64,000 nucleotides of DNA from Streptomyces alfalfae (GCF_004127445.1 NZ_QEXM01000020.1:124001-188000), one strand, 5' to 3'. Counted from the stretch's first letter, positions 8,432-17,554 are shown. Program-made: numbers and translations. The notes: generated from the sequence alone by a model not told the origin.

Positions 8432-11400
8432 GGCTCCCGTACGCCCGCGGCGCCCAGGAGGGCGCCGTCCGCGGCGCGCTCGGTGGCGAGGAGCTGCCGG
8501 GCGCGCCGCGCGTCGTGGAGCCGGTCCCGGTCGCGCGGGTCGACGGTGAGGGCCACCTCCCCCTCCGCGAGCCCGTCCCGCCGCGCGGCCTGCGCTGCCT
8601 CGGGGCGCAGCCGCAGCCAGTGCCCCTCGTCGGAGAGGGCGCCGTCCCGGAGGGTGATGCCGCCTTCGGGCGCGTAGAGGAGCTGGCGCGAGGCCACTCC
8701 CGCTCCGCCTTCCGGCCAGGCGACGGTGTCCTCGTCGAGCCATCTGACCCGGGTCCGGCCGAGGTCCATGCCGAGCGACCCGCCGAGCGCCGGAGTCAGA
8801 TACGCCGGCTCGCCCGCGACCCGCCACACCTCGTTCCCGTACAGGTTGATGTCCAGGGCCTCGTCGTCGGGCACGTCCTTGTCGTTGCCCTTGTGGAAGG
8901 TGTGACTGAGGCTGCGGGCACCGGGCTTCAGCTTCACCTCGAAGACGAGTCCGTAGCCGTCGGTGCGCACCGGCTGTACGGGGACGTCCCAGTCGGAGGG
9001 CTTGGCGGCCCCGTCCCAGACGTGCAGCCCCCAGCCCTCGTAGTCGCCGTCGGGGCGGTGGTAGTGCAGGACGGCCGTGGAGCCGTCCGACGGCGGATAG
9101 GCGCTCCGCGGGCGCTGTTCGCGCTGGCCGTCCTGTCCCTGCGTGATCCACACCTCGCCGGTGCGGGTGAGGTCGACGGAGCGCGCGGGCCCGTCGGTGG
9201 CGCCGTCCTTCTCGACGGTGTACGAGAGGGTCTGCGCGCCCTCGGCGAGCTTCACCCACGCGAAGGCGCCGTACGCGTCCCGCCCGGTGAAGGGGGCTTC
9301 CGCGCCGTCGGCGCCGGTCCGCAGCCGCCAGCCGTCGTAGTCGCCGCCGGGCCGCTGGTAGTGCACGACGGCGTAGCCGCGCCGGACGGTGGGCCCGGAC
9401 TCCGGCGGGGTGCGGCCCGTGCTGCTGGCGGCGAGGTCGTGCGCGGTGCGGCCCCGGCTGTCGACGACCACCGCCTTGTAGCGCAGCTCGGCGCCCTCGG
9501 GCAGTGCGGCGTCGATCTGCTGGGTGACCTTGTAGGGGGCGTGGTCGGCGGAGCCGAGTACCCGCCAGGGGCCTTCGCCCTGCCGTGCGGCGAAGACGAC
9601 CCGGTTCAGTTCGCCGCCGTCGACGTCGGCGGTGAGTTCGACCGTGCCGGTGGCGCCCTCCTTCGGCGGGGTCAGGGTGACGTGGGGCCGGGCGCCCGGA
9701 CCCGGCAGCTTCTTGTCGGCCTTCAGGACCAGGGACGAGAGGGCGGGGACGGTGACGGTGATGTGCCGGTCGGCTCCGCTGCGGGCCGGGGTGTCCGTCG
9801 TGCCGTAGAGCGGGGTGTAGCGGCGGTGCGCGGCGCCGGTCGGTATCCGCGCGGTCTTCGCCTCGGAGGCGTTGTTGTGCGCCACGACGTACTCCACGCG
9901 CTGTCCGGCGTCCGTACGGGAGTAGGCGTACACGCCGGGTCCGTCGGCGGGCCCCGGGTACCGCTCGGTGAAGACGCCGTCGCGCAGCGCCGGGTGGCGT
10001 TCGGTGAGCCGGGAGAGGCGGGCGATGGCGCGGTAGAGCGGGTGCCGGGTGTCGTACGCGTCCCGCGCGTGGGTGCGGTCGGTGCCGATCTGGTCGTCGT
10101 CGCGGTAGGCCGGGGCGTCGGTGGCGAACAGCGGCTGGCGGGCGGCGTTGTCACCGCCCGAGCCGGTGAACCCCTGCTCGTCGCCCGCGTAGACGACGGG
10201 GTTGCCGCGGCCGAAGAACATCAGCTCGTGCGCGAGGCGGTCGCGGCGCAGCAGCTCCGCGTCGCTCGCGCCGGGGTTGTCCTGGGCGATCAGCCCGCCG
10301 ATGCGGCCCATGTCGTGGCTGCCGAGGAAGGTCACCTGCTCGTAGGCGTTGGCCTTGCCGGTGGTGTAGCGGTAGTCCTGGGCGTAGAGGCGCGACAGGT
10401 CGCGGGGCGGGCCCTCGCGTGAGGCGGAGTTGCGGGCGATGGCCTGGAAGGGGAAGTCGAGGGTGGAGTCGAGGCCGCCCCGCGTGACGTAGGGGGCGGT
10501 GATGGCGGGGTCGGCGGAGAACGCCTCGGCGAAGATGAGGAAGTCCTTCTTGCCCCGGGTGGCCGCGTAGTCGTCGAGTGCGCGGGCCCACTGGGTCCAG
10601 AACTCCATGTTGACGTTCTTGGCGGTGTCGACGCGGAAGCCGTCGATGCCGAAGTCGTGCACCCAGCGCTCGTACACGCGCTTCATGCCGTCGACCACCT
10701 CGGGCCGTTCGGTCCACAGGTCGTCGTTGCCCATGAAGTCGCCGTTGAGGCCGCTCTCGCCGGCGAAGGTGGAGTCGCCGCGGTTGTGGTACATGGTGGG
10801 GTCGTTGAGCCAGGCCGGGGTCTTGGCGTGCCGGTCGGCGTCCGCGATCCGCGGGGTGTAGGGGAAGCCACCGTCGTCGACGGGGCGCATGCCCGCGCTG
10901 TCGTCGAAGGGGCGGCCCTCGGTGTCCAGGTAGGGGTGTGACCCCTTCGACCGGTAGCCGGACTCCTTCTCCGCGGGGTGGATGACGTCCGCGGTGTGGT
11001 TGGTCACGACGTCGAAGAAGACCTTCATGCCCTTGGCGTGCGCCCTGTCGACCAGGGCGGACAGATCCTCGTCGGTGCCGAAGTGCGGGTCGACGCGGGT
11101 GAAGTCGGTGATGGCGTAGCCGTGGTAGTTGGCGACGGGGCGTCCGTCGCGCTCTTGTACGGGCAGGTTCTCGAAGACGGGGGTCAACCAGATCGCGGTG
11201 GTGCCGAGGCCCTTGATGTAGTCGAGCTTCTTGGTGATGCCCTTGAGGTCGCCGCCGTTGAAGAAGGCCGGGTCGCTCGGGTCGTGGCCGGTGGTCTCGC
11301 GGCCTCCGGTGAGCCCGCCCTTGTCGTTGCGGCGGTCGCCGTTGGCGAAGCGGTCGGGCATCGCCAGGTAGAACTGCTCGCGGGTCAGGTCGTGCCGGGC

Positions 11401-11535
11401 GGGCTGCGCGGCGAGCACGGCGTCGGAGGGCGGCGGGGCGGGTGCGGCCGCCGCCGGCTGGTGGGCGGGCGGCAGGAGGGCGGCCAGGGGCGCGAGGGCC
11501 AGCAGGGCGGCCGATCTCAAACGGACGCGGGTCAT
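8428..11535 (-). CDS. Secreted GH13 alpha-amylase with two CBM41 modules and a pullulanase-like C-terminal stub
   Basis: ATG at 11535 follows a GAGGAG site and gives a Sec signal peptide ending near residue 31. The GH13 domain (about 50-620) has D303 in GFRVDTAK, E337 in FAEAFS and D408 in SHDMGR. An Ig-like segment (about 625-725) follows. Two starch-binding CBM41 repeats come next, each with an H-Y-x-R-P-x-G-D-Y-x-G-W core. The last 120 residues look like the N-terminal domain that precedes the catalytic barrel of pullulanases. Streptomyces amylopullulanases of this layout run to about 1,750 residues; here the second catalytic half is missing. It may be a naturally shortened enzyme like the large amylases of acarbose clusters, or a truncation at the edge of an inserted cluster. 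Confidence 0.88.
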   Translation of the reverse strand: MTRVRLRSAALLALAPLAALLPPAHQPAAAAPAPPPSDAVLAAQPARHDLTREQFYLAMPDRFANGDRRNDKGGLTGGRETTGHDPSDPAFFNGGDLKGITKKLDYIKGLGTTAIWLTPVFENLPVQERDGRPVANYHGYAITDFTRVDPHFGTDEDLSALVDRAHAKGMKVFFDVVTNHTADVIHPAEKESGYRSKGSHPYLDTEGRPFDDSAGMRPVDDGGFPYTPRIADADRHAKTPAWLNDPTMYHNRGDSTFAGESGLNGDFMGNDDLWTERPEVVDGMKRVYERWVHDFGIDGFRVDTAKNVNMEFWTQWARALDDYAATRGKKDFLIFAEAFSADPAITAPYVTRGGLDSTLDFPFQAIARNSASREGPPRDLSRLYAQDYRYTTGKANAYEQVTFLGSHDMGRIGGLIAQDNPGASDAELLRRDRLAHELMFFGRGNPVVYAGDEQGFTGSGGDNAARQPLFATDAPAYRDDDQIGTDRTHARDAYDTRHPLYRAIARLSRLTERHPALRDGVFTERYPGPADGPGVYAYSRTDAGQRVEYVVAHNNASEAKTARIPTGAAHRRYTPLYGTTDTPARSGADRHITVTVPALSSLVLKADKKLPGPGARPHVTLTPPKEGATGTVELTADVDGGELNRVVFAARQGEGPWRVLGSADHAPYKVTQQIDAALPEGAELRYKAVVVDSRGRTAHDLAASSTGRTPPESGPTVRRGYAVVHYQRPGGDYDGWRLRTGADGAEAPFTGRDAYGAFAWVKLAEGAQTLSYTVEKDGATDGPARSVDLTRTGEVWITQGQDGQREQRPRSAYPPSDGSTAVLHYHRPDGDYEGWGLHVWDGAAKPSDWDVPVQPVRTDGYGLVFEVKLKPGARSLSHTFHKGNDKDVPDDEALDINLYGNEVWRVAGEPAYLTPALGGSLGMDLGRTRVRWLDEDTVAWPEGGAGVASRQLLYAPEGGITLRDGALSDEGHWLRLRPEAAQAARRDGLAEGEVALTVDPRDRDRLHDARRARQLLATERAADGALLGAAGVREP

Positions 11536-11700
11536 GGGTGTGTTCTCCTCCGTGGCGGTCGGGACAACGCCGATTGCCCGGCGCGGGCGGCGTGGGCCGC
11601 GAGCGCCGGGCAACCGGGTTCGTCCGCACGGCTCTGTGGGACGGGGTCGTGGAGATGGGCCGGACCCGGGGCCGGTCGGATCAGGTCCGGTCGGACGGGT

Positions 11701-11790
11701 CGGGACGGGGTCGGGGTTGGGGTTGAGGTTGAGGTTGAGGTTGGGGTTGGGGTCGAGGTCCGGGGCGGGGTTGCGGTCGGGGTCGGGGCC
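11701..11790. repeat. G-rich hexanucleotide tandem repeat between the amylase genes
   Basis: About 90 bases are built from GGGGTT, GAGGTT and GGGGTC units in near-perfect 6-base register. The plus strand carries many runs of four G. The tract lies just past the stop of the downstream amylase gene and about 165 bases upstream of the start of the other one. It could form G-quadruplexes or act as a transcription barrier. It has no coding meaning I can support. Confidence 0.8.
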
Positions 11791-11793
11791 TGG

Positions 11794-13251
11794 TCAGGCG
11801 CAGCTCCGCGCGTCCGCGTGGAGCGCGAGCGCGCTCTTCGCGGCGACGGTGGCCGTGAGCTTCCCGCCGTCGTCCACGGTGACGGGCTTGCCTGCCTGCA
11901 CGTCGCAGTACTCGCCCGCGGGCAGCGAGGTCTGAAAGGTCCGCTCGAGTTCGCCGTCCCCTCCGTTGACGGCGACGAACCCCTTCGTGCCGCGGCCGAA
12001 GGCGATGGCGCTGCCTGAGTCGTCCCACCAGTCGGTGAGTTCGGCGTCGCCCACGGCGTTGCGGAAGCCGACCATGGCGGTGATCTCCTTCTGGGCGTGC
12101 TGGCACACCCAGGCGTCGCCGGAGCAGTCGGCCTTGCCGTCGGCGGGCGGGCCGTCGTCCTTGTTCGCGAAGGCGTAGCCGGAGTGGACGTCCGGGGAGC
12201 CGTAGGGGAAGGCGAGCATGAAGACGTGGGCCAGGGTGTAGGGGGCGCCCTGCTTGTAGGTGAGGACGTTGCCCTGGCGTTCGGTGTCGTGGTTGGCGAC
12301 GAAGACCCCGGCGGACCCGGAGGGCAGCTTGCCGTCCGCGATGTTCTTCAGTCCGGCCAGGCCGCCGCTCTCGAAGGCCCCCTTGAGCGTGTAGGCGTAG
12401 GTGAACTCCTGGGCGAGCCCGGTGCCGAGGTACTCGCCGGGCTGGACCTGCTCGCCGGGGCCCGGCAGCGTCTCCTGCTTCCAGGGGACGTCCGGGTTCG
12501 TGAGCCGCGCCTTGATGGCCTTCAGGTCGTCTGCCGGGATGTGCTTGGCCGCGTCGACGCGGAAGCCGTCGACGCCGAGGCCGAGCAGGTCGTTGAGGTA
12601 TCCGGCGATGGAGTCGCGGACGTGGTCCTCGCCGGTGTCGAGGTCGGCGAGGCCGCCGAGCTCGCAGTTCTGGCTCTCCTCGCGCTGGGTGTAGTCCTTG
12701 ATGTCCCGCTGGCAGTTGTCCATGTCCCGGGCCCCGTAGACGCCCGGGTAGTCGTACTTGGTGAACTCCGTGCCGCCCGAGCCGGTGCCCTGGGCGTTGG
12801 TCATGTGGTTGATCACCGCGTCCGCGACGACCTTGACGCCCGCCTTGTGGCAGGTGTCCACCATGCTCTTGAACGCGTCCCGGTCGCCGAGGCGCGAGGC
12901 GATCTTGTAGCTGACCGGCTGGTAGGCGGTCCACCAGGACGGTCCCGTCAGACGCTCCTGTGGGGGCGAGGTCTGGACGTAGCCGTATCCCGCGGGGCCG
13001 AGCGTGTCCGTACAGGCCTGGGCGATCGAGTCGAATTTCCACTCGAACATCACCGCGGTGACGCCCTTGCCGCCGGCCTCCGTCTTCGCCTTCGCCTTCG
13101 CCGGAGCGGAAGCGGCAGCGTGGGCGGGAGCCGGGGTGGAGCCCGGGGCGGCCTGTGCCCGCGCGCCCGCGCCGAGACTTCCGGCAGCGGCCGCGACAAG
13201 GGCCGTGGCCAGGGCGGCACGCCTGCGGGATCGTGCTGTTCGGCCGTACAT
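11794..13251 (-). CDS. Secreted alpha-amylase (GH13)
   Basis: A 485-residue extracellular alpha-amylase. ATG at 13251 follows a GAGGACC-type site and yields an Arg-rich signal peptide ending near residue 35. Residues 36-60 are an Ala/Pro/Lys linker. Catalytic residues by comparison with Streptomyces amylases are nucleophile D233 (GFRVDAAKH), acid E260 (WKQE) and D322 (VANHDTER). It hydrolyses internal alpha-1,4 bonds in starch. No starch-binding module follows the C domain. The promoter region carries nested palindromes with TTGCA-type half sites, so sugar-responsive LacI-family control is likely. Acarbose clusters also carry one or two secreted amylases, thought to be inhibitor-tolerant. Confidence 0.95.
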   Translation of the reverse strand: MYGRTARSRRRAALATALVAAAAGSLGAGARAQAAPGSTPAPAHAAASAPAKAKAKTEAGGKGVTAVMFEWKFDSIAQACTDTLGPAGYGYVQTSPPQERLTGPSWWTAYQPVSYKIASRLGDRDAFKSMVDTCHKAGVKVVADAVINHMTNAQGTGSGGTEFTKYDYPGVYGARDMDNCQRDIKDYTQREESQNCELGGLADLDTGEDHVRDSIAGYLNDLLGLGVDGFRVDAAKHIPADDLKAIKARLTNPDVPWKQETLPGPGEQVQPGEYLGTGLAQEFTYAYTLKGAFESGGLAGLKNIADGKLPSGSAGVFVANHDTERQGNVLTYKQGAPYTLAHVFMLAFPYGSPDVHSGYAFANKDDGPPADGKADCSGDAWVCQHAQKEITAMVGFRNAVGDAELTDWWDDSGSAIAFGRGTKGFVAVNGGDGELERTFQTSLPAGEYCDVQAGKPVTVDDGGKLTATVAAKSALALHADARSCA

Positions 13252-13345
13252 GGAGGGTCCTCCTCTGAGTGGGGGGAGAGGGCCGGCGCCGAACGCGGGG
13301 TGGGGGTGCTCCGCGGCCGTAACGGCGCCACACAGGGCGGCACAT

Positions 13346-13379
13346 GCAACTTTTCTGCCGCCTTGCAGAAACATGTTGC
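13346..13379. promoter_or_regulatory. Nested inverted repeats upstream of the alpha-amylase gene (putative LacI-family operator)
   Basis: The inner repeat is TTTCTGC (13352-13358) with GCAGAAA (13365-13371) around a 6-base spacer. The outer arms are GCAAC (13346-13350) and GTTGC (13375-13379), sharing almost the same centre. The CTTGCAG core resembles operators of MalR-type repressors at Streptomyces amylase promoters. The site is about 95-130 bases upstream of the amylase start. Confidence 0.6.
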
Positions 13380-13496
13380 GACGGACCCTAGGTGCCGCTC
13401 CTGGAGGGGTCAACCCCTCGCACACCGATGAACTCGGCCGTCACGAAGCCCACTTCGGGGCCCACCATCCCCCCATCCCCCACCGTTCAGGCGACT

Positions 13497-13564
13497 TTGA
13501 CTGCAAGCCGCCTGAAAGATTGCACAAACTCTTCCATCGCGATCAGTCGCCGTGCTTGACTGCA
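13497..13564. promoter_or_regulatory. Repeated TTGACTGCA elements upstream of the pfkB-type gene
   Basis: The 9-base word TTGACTGCA occurs at 13497-13505 and 13556-13564, before the kinase operon start at 13623. Each contains a -35-like TTGACT overlapping a TGCA half site, and a further TTGCA lies at 13520. The spacing suggests promoter or operator elements, but no convincing -10 hexamer was found. Confidence 0.4.
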
Positions 13565-13622
13565 CTCCGGCCGGGCCCGACCAGCCCCACCGCGCCCCAC
13601 CAGCCCCCGCCCAGGAGGATCT

Positions 13623-14534
13623 GTGCCCACTGACATCGACGTGCTCGTCCTGGGGGGTGCAGGGGTGGACACGATCGTCCACGTCCCCGAGCTGCCACTG
13701 CCGTTCGCCGACAGCCACATGGTCCCCGCCATCGAGACGCGGGCCGGGCAGACCGGCGACTTCGTGGCGATGGGCGTGCACGCGCTCGGCCTGCGGACGC
13801 ACCACATCGACGTGATCGGCGACGACCACCCCGGCGAGCTGATCCGCGCCCTCCACCGCGACCGGGGCATCGCGCTCACCGAGGTCCCGCTGCCCGCGGG
13901 CACCAAGCGCGCGGTCAACCTCGTGTCCCCCGACGGCCGCCGCCTCTCGCTGTACGACAACACCCGCTTCGGCGAGGCCGACCGGCTGCCGCCCGCCACG
14001 GTGGCGGAACTCGCCGCGGCGAGCCGCCACGCCCATGTCTCCCTCACCCAGCCCTGCGCCCACGCCCTGCCCACCCTGCGGGAGTCCGGGGTGACCGTCT
14101 CGACCGACCTGCACGACTGGGACGGCCGGGAGCCCTACCACGAGGCGTTCGCGTACGAGGCCGACCTGGTGTTCCTGTCGGCGGCCGCCCTCACCGACCC
14201 GGAGGAGACCATGCGGCGCATCGCCGCGCGCGGTCGCGCCGAGGTGGTCGTCGCCACCGCGGGCGCCGAGGGCGCGTACCTCCTCGCCGACGGCGAGGTC
14301 ACCCATGTGCCGGCCGTCGCTCCCCCGGCGCCGGTGGTGGACTCCAACGGCGCGGGCGACGCCTTCGCCGCGGGTTACCTCTTCGGCCTCCTGTCCGGCG
14401 AACCGCCGCTGCGCTGCGCCCTGTACGGCTCCTTCGCCGGCGCCCACGCCTGCACGGTGCCCGCCACCCGCACCGACGTCATCCGCCGGGATCAGCTTCT
14501 CGCCCGGGTCGCCGAGCACGGGGACCGGGCATGA
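13623..14534 (+). CDS. PfkB-family carbohydrate kinase, acarbose 7-kinase (AcbK)-like
   Basis: A 303-residue ribokinase-fold enzyme starting at GTG behind AGGAGG. It has an N-terminal LVLGGAGVDTIV segment, a RAGQTGD substrate motif and the C-terminal DSNGAGDAF motif with base D246. From memory, length and many segments (VPELPLPF, RAGQTGD, TKRAVNLVSPDGRRLSL, VVDSNGAGDAF) match AcbK, which phosphorylates acarbose at O7 of the cyclitol inside the producer. That reaction is linked to self-protection and to the carbophore model. It begins an operon with a GMC oxidoreductase and an aldo-keto reductase, joined by an ATGA overlap. A general fructokinase role is the alternative. Confidence 0.85.
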   Translation: MPTDIDVLVLGGAGVDTIVHVPELPLPFADSHMVPAIETRAGQTGDFVAMGVHALGLRTHHIDVIGDDHPGELIRALHRDRGIALTEVPLPAGTKRAVNLVSPDGRRLSLYDNTRFGEADRLPPATVAELAAASRHAHVSLTQPCAHALPTLRESGVTVSTDLHDWDGREPYHEAFAYEADLVFLSAAALTDPEETMRRIAARGRAEVVVATAGAEGAYLLADGEVTHVPAVAPPAPVVDSNGAGDAFAAGYLFGLLSGEPPLRCALYGSFAGAHACTVPATRTDVIRRDQLLARVAEHGDRA

Positions 14535-16024
14535 CGGACACGGCTCACGCGACGGGTCACGACGTCGTCGTCCTCGGCGGCGGTGTGGCGGGCTGCGTCC
14601 TCGCGGCCCGGCTGAGCGAGGACCCCGGCCGCTCCGTCTGCCTGGTGGAGGCGGGCCGCGACTACGGTCCACGACGGCAGGACTGGCCCGCGAAGCTGCT
14701 CGACGCCCGCGCCCTGCCCCGAGACCACGTGTGGGAGCGCCACACCGCCGCCCACCGCATCCGCGCCCGCGTCCTCGGCGGCTCGTCCTGCGTCAACGGC
14801 TGCTGGCACACCTGGGGTTCCGAGGCCGACCACGCCGAGTGGGCTCGGGCGGGTGGCCCCCGGTGGACGGCTGCCGCGATGGAGCCCTTCCGCGAGCGGG
14901 CGGCGGCGCGGATGGGGCTGCGTCCGGTGCCGGAGCACGAGCACTCGGCGTGGAGCGAGGCGGCCCTCGCGGCGGCCCGGTCCCTCGGCCACCCGGAGGT
15001 GGACATGGCCGCCCCCGGCGGCCCCGGATACGGGACCCCGCTGCTCAACGCCGTCGACGGGGTCCGCGCCAACGCCGCCTTCGCCTACCTGGAGCAGGCG
15101 CGGACCCGGCCGAACCTGACGATCCTCGACCGCGCCACCGTGGACCGGCTGACCGTCCGCGGCGGACGTGTGCACGGCGTCGACGTCGTCATGGACCAGG
15201 GGCGCACGACCCTGCGGGCCGACACCTATCTGCTGGCGTCGGGCACCTTCGGGTCACCCGCCGTGCTGCTCCGCAGCGGCATCGGGCCCGCCGACGACCT
15301 GGCGCGCAGCGGTGTGCGGCCCGTGCTCGACCTGCCCGGCGTCGGCGCCAACCTCACCGACCAGCCCGGCGTCTTCCTGCCGCTGCGCCCGACGCCCGGC
15401 CTGAACGCGCGCCTCGCCGAGAAGGAGGCCGCCGGTGATCTGTACGTCACCCGGACGCTGATCAGGGCGGCGAGCCCGTACTGCCCCGAGGGCGCCTGGG
15501 ACCTGCACATCAACCCGGTCGCGGGCCCGCCCCTGTTCGGCGCCCTGCCGCCGGGGCAGTACGAGGCGGGCGTCGCCACCTTCCTGATGAAGCCCCGGTC
15601 ACGCGGACAGGTCCGGCTGCGCTCCGCCGACCCCACCGCCGGCCTGGACCTGGACCCCGCCTTCCTCTCCGACGAGGACGGCCATGACCTGGCCGTCCTC
15701 CGCTCCGGCCTGCGCATGGCCGAGGAGCTGGCCGCCACCGTGCCGCTGAAGTCCCTGGCCGCCCCGGCCGAGGGCCCGTCCCCGCGGGAACTGCCGGATC
15801 AGGAGCTCCGCGGCAGGGTAGGCACGTACTGGCACCCCGTCGGCACCTGTGCCATGGGGGCGCCGGACGATCCGTACGCGGTGGTCGACGGGGAGGGGCG
15901 GGTGCGCGGCGTCTCGGGCCTGCGGGTCGTGGACGCCTCGATCCTGCCGACGGTCCCGGCGGCCAACACGCAGCTGCCGGTGCTCGCCACGGCCGAGATG
16001 CTGGCCGCCGCACTGACGGCGTGA
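14531..16024 (+). CDS. GMC-family FAD-dependent oxidoreductase
   Basis: A 497-residue flavoenzyme with FAD motif GGGVAGCVLAARL at residues about 16-28, GMC signature 1 around RARVLGGSSCVNG and signature 2 in GTFGSPAVLLRSGIGP. The C-terminal catalytic His is in YWHPVGTCAMG, and PAANTQ supplies the partner Asn. Such enzymes oxidise alcohols of sugars, choline or cyclitols. ATG overlaps the kinase stop, so the two are co-translated. It may oxidise a hydroxyl of a sugar or C7-cyclitol taken up or made by the cluster. No secretion signal is seen. A counterpart is not part of the standard acarbose gene set as I know it. Confidence 0.9.
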   Translation: MTDTAHATGHDVVVLGGGVAGCVLAARLSEDPGRSVCLVEAGRDYGPRRQDWPAKLLDARALPRDHVWERHTAAHRIRARVLGGSSCVNGCWHTWGSEADHAEWARAGGPRWTAAAMEPFRERAAARMGLRPVPEHEHSAWSEAALAAARSLGHPEVDMAAPGGPGYGTPLLNAVDGVRANAAFAYLEQARTRPNLTILDRATVDRLTVRGGRVHGVDVVMDQGRTTLRADTYLLASGTFGSPAVLLRSGIGPADDLARSGVRPVLDLPGVGANLTDQPGVFLPLRPTPGLNARLAEKEAAGDLYVTRTLIRAASPYCPEGAWDLHINPVAGPPLFGALPPGQYEAGVATFLMKPRSRGQVRLRSADPTAGLDLDPAFLSDEDGHDLAVLRSGLRMAEELAATVPLKSLAAPAEGPSPRELPDQELRGRVGTYWHPVGTCAMGAPDDPYAVVDGEGRVRGVSGLRVVDASILPTVPAANTQLPVLATAEMLAAALTA

Positions 16025-16053
16025 ACGACCGCCGTGAAGGAAGAGGAGAACGC

Positions 16054-17001
16054 ATGACAGCGCGGACCGACGACGTGCGCACCACCCGACCGCTGTACGG
16101 GTGCATGGGGCTCGGCGGCACCTGGGACGACGAGCCGTACACCGCCGCGGACATCGCTCACGCGGAGGCCGCCGTCGAGGCGGCGCTCGACATCGGCATC
16201 ACGGCGTTCGACCACGCCGACATCTACCGGCGCGGCAAGGCCGAGTCGGTCTTCGGCGAAGTGCTGGCCAGGGCGCCCGGGCTGCGGGAGCGCGTCGTCC
16301 TGCAGACCAAGTGCGGCATCCGGCAGGCCGACGGCGGCCTGCCCGGCATGTACGACCTACGGGCGAAGACCATCGTGCGGCGGGTCGAGGAGAGCCTGAC
16401 CCGGCTGCGCACCGACGTCGTCGACGTCCTGCTCCTGCACCGGCCCGATCCGCTGACCGGACCCGAGGAGATCGCGCAGGCGCTGTCCTCCCTGCACGGG
16501 CAGGGCCTCGTGCGGAGCTTCGGGGTGTCGAACATGAGCGCGGCGCAGATCGAGGCGTTGCGGGCCCGACTCGACGTGCCGCTGGTCGCCGACCAGCTGG
16601 AGATGAGCCTGGCCCGCCGGGACTGGGTGGAGTCCGGCGTCCTCGTGAACACCGAGGCCGCCGCCGGCAACGGCTTCCCGCACGGGACGGTGGAGTACTG
16701 CCGGACCCATGGGATCCAGCTCCAGGCGTGGGGCGCCCTGGCGCAGGGCCGCTACACCGGCGGCCAGGACACGCCGACGGCCCGGCTCGTCGCCGCGCTC
16801 GCCGACCGCAAGGGCACGACACCGGAGACGATCCTGCTGTGGTGGCTCCAGCGCCACCCGGCCCGTATCGCCCCGGTCATCGGGACGAGCAGGCCCGAGC
16901 GCATCCGCGCCTGCCGCGACGCCGTGCGACACGCACCCGACCTCACCCACGAGGAGTGGTACGACCTGTGGATCACCGCCCGCGGCGGCCCGCTGCCGTA
17001 G
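16054..17001 (+). CDS. Aldo/keto reductase
   Basis: A 315-residue AKR of the YdhF-like group. The start at ATG 16054 is chosen because GAAGAGGAG lies just upstream; a GTG at 16021 overlapping the previous stop is possible. The catalytic tetrad is visible: D53, Y58, K86 and H129 (LLLHRPDP). NADPH-dependent reduction of a ketone or aldehyde of a sugar or cyclitol is expected. With the GMC oxidoreductase it forms an oxidation/reduction pair that could invert a hydroxyl centre. That pairing is inferred from operon order. Confidence 0.9.
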   Translation: MTARTDDVRTTRPLYGCMGLGGTWDDEPYTAADIAHAEAAVEAALDIGITAFDHADIYRRGKAESVFGEVLARAPGLRERVVLQTKCGIRQADGGLPGMYDLRAKTIVRRVEESLTRLRTDVVDVLLLHRPDPLTGPEEIAQALSSLHGQGLVRSFGVSNMSAAQIEALRARLDVPLVADQLEMSLARRDWVESGVLVNTEAAAGNGFPHGTVEYCRTHGIQLQAWGALAQGRYTGGQDTPTARLVAALADRKGTTPETILLWWLQRHPARIAPVIGTSRPERIRACRDAVRHAPDLTHEEWYDLWITARGGPLP

Positions 17002-17075
17002 GGGGTTTCCCCGGGAGCGCCCCGTACACCCGAATCCCCCGTCTGAGAACGGGCCCGCCGCGGTAGGCATCCTGC

Positions 17076-17549
17076 GTGCAGACCTTTCTCCCGTACCCCG
17101 ACTTCACGCGATCCGCCACGGTCCTCGACCGGGCACGCCTCGGCAAGCAGCGGGTCGAGGCCCTTCAGGTGCTGCGCGGCCTGACCGTGCCCGGTTACGG
17201 CTGGCGCAACCATCCGGCGGTCCGCATGTGGACCGGCTACGAGGAGGCCCTGGTCCGCTACGGCCTCGACGTGTGTGCCGTGTGGGTGGCGGAGGGGCAC
17301 GCCGACACGTGCGCGGCCACGCTGCTCGCCGACTTCGCCGCGCACCGCCCCGGCGCCGCCGTGCGCGACCAGGCGCGGCTCGCCGACGCCGGTGAGCTGC
17401 CGCCCTGGCTGGGGAACCACGCCCTGCACCACAGCCACCAGTCGGCGCTGGTGCGCAAGGCCCCGGAGATCTACGCGGAGCGCTTCCCGGACGTCCCCGA
17501 CGACCTGCCCTACTTCTGGCCGGCCTCGGACCGGGACCCGGCCGCGTGA
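17076..17549 (+). CDS. MSMEG_6728-type conserved protein (pyrimidine-dimer glycosylase-like family)
   Basis: A 157-residue protein beginning QTFLPYPDF with LDRARLGKQRVEALQ, matching a conserved actinobacterial family often named MSMEG_6728 or DNA-glycosylase-like. The conserved Asp/Arg/Lys cluster at residues 8-25 and a GNHALHHSHQSAL segment are typical. Function is unproven; the relation to T4-type pyrimidine dimer glycosylases is annotation-level knowledge. It looks like core-genome content between accessory operons. GTG at 17076 gives the canonical N terminus. Confidence 0.8.
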   Translation: MQTFLPYPDFTRSATVLDRARLGKQRVEALQVLRGLTVPGYGWRNHPAVRMWTGYEEALVRYGLDVCAVWVAEGHADTCAATLLADFAAHRPGAAVRDQARLADAGELPPWLGNHALHHSHQSALVRKAPEIYAERFPDVPDDLPYFWPASDRDPAA

Positions 17550-17554
17550 CCGTG

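Noticed and set aside
12097..13431. Long plus-strand frame over the alpha-amylase gene
   Set aside because: Valine/Glu/Gly-rich antisense shadow of a convincing secreted amylase.
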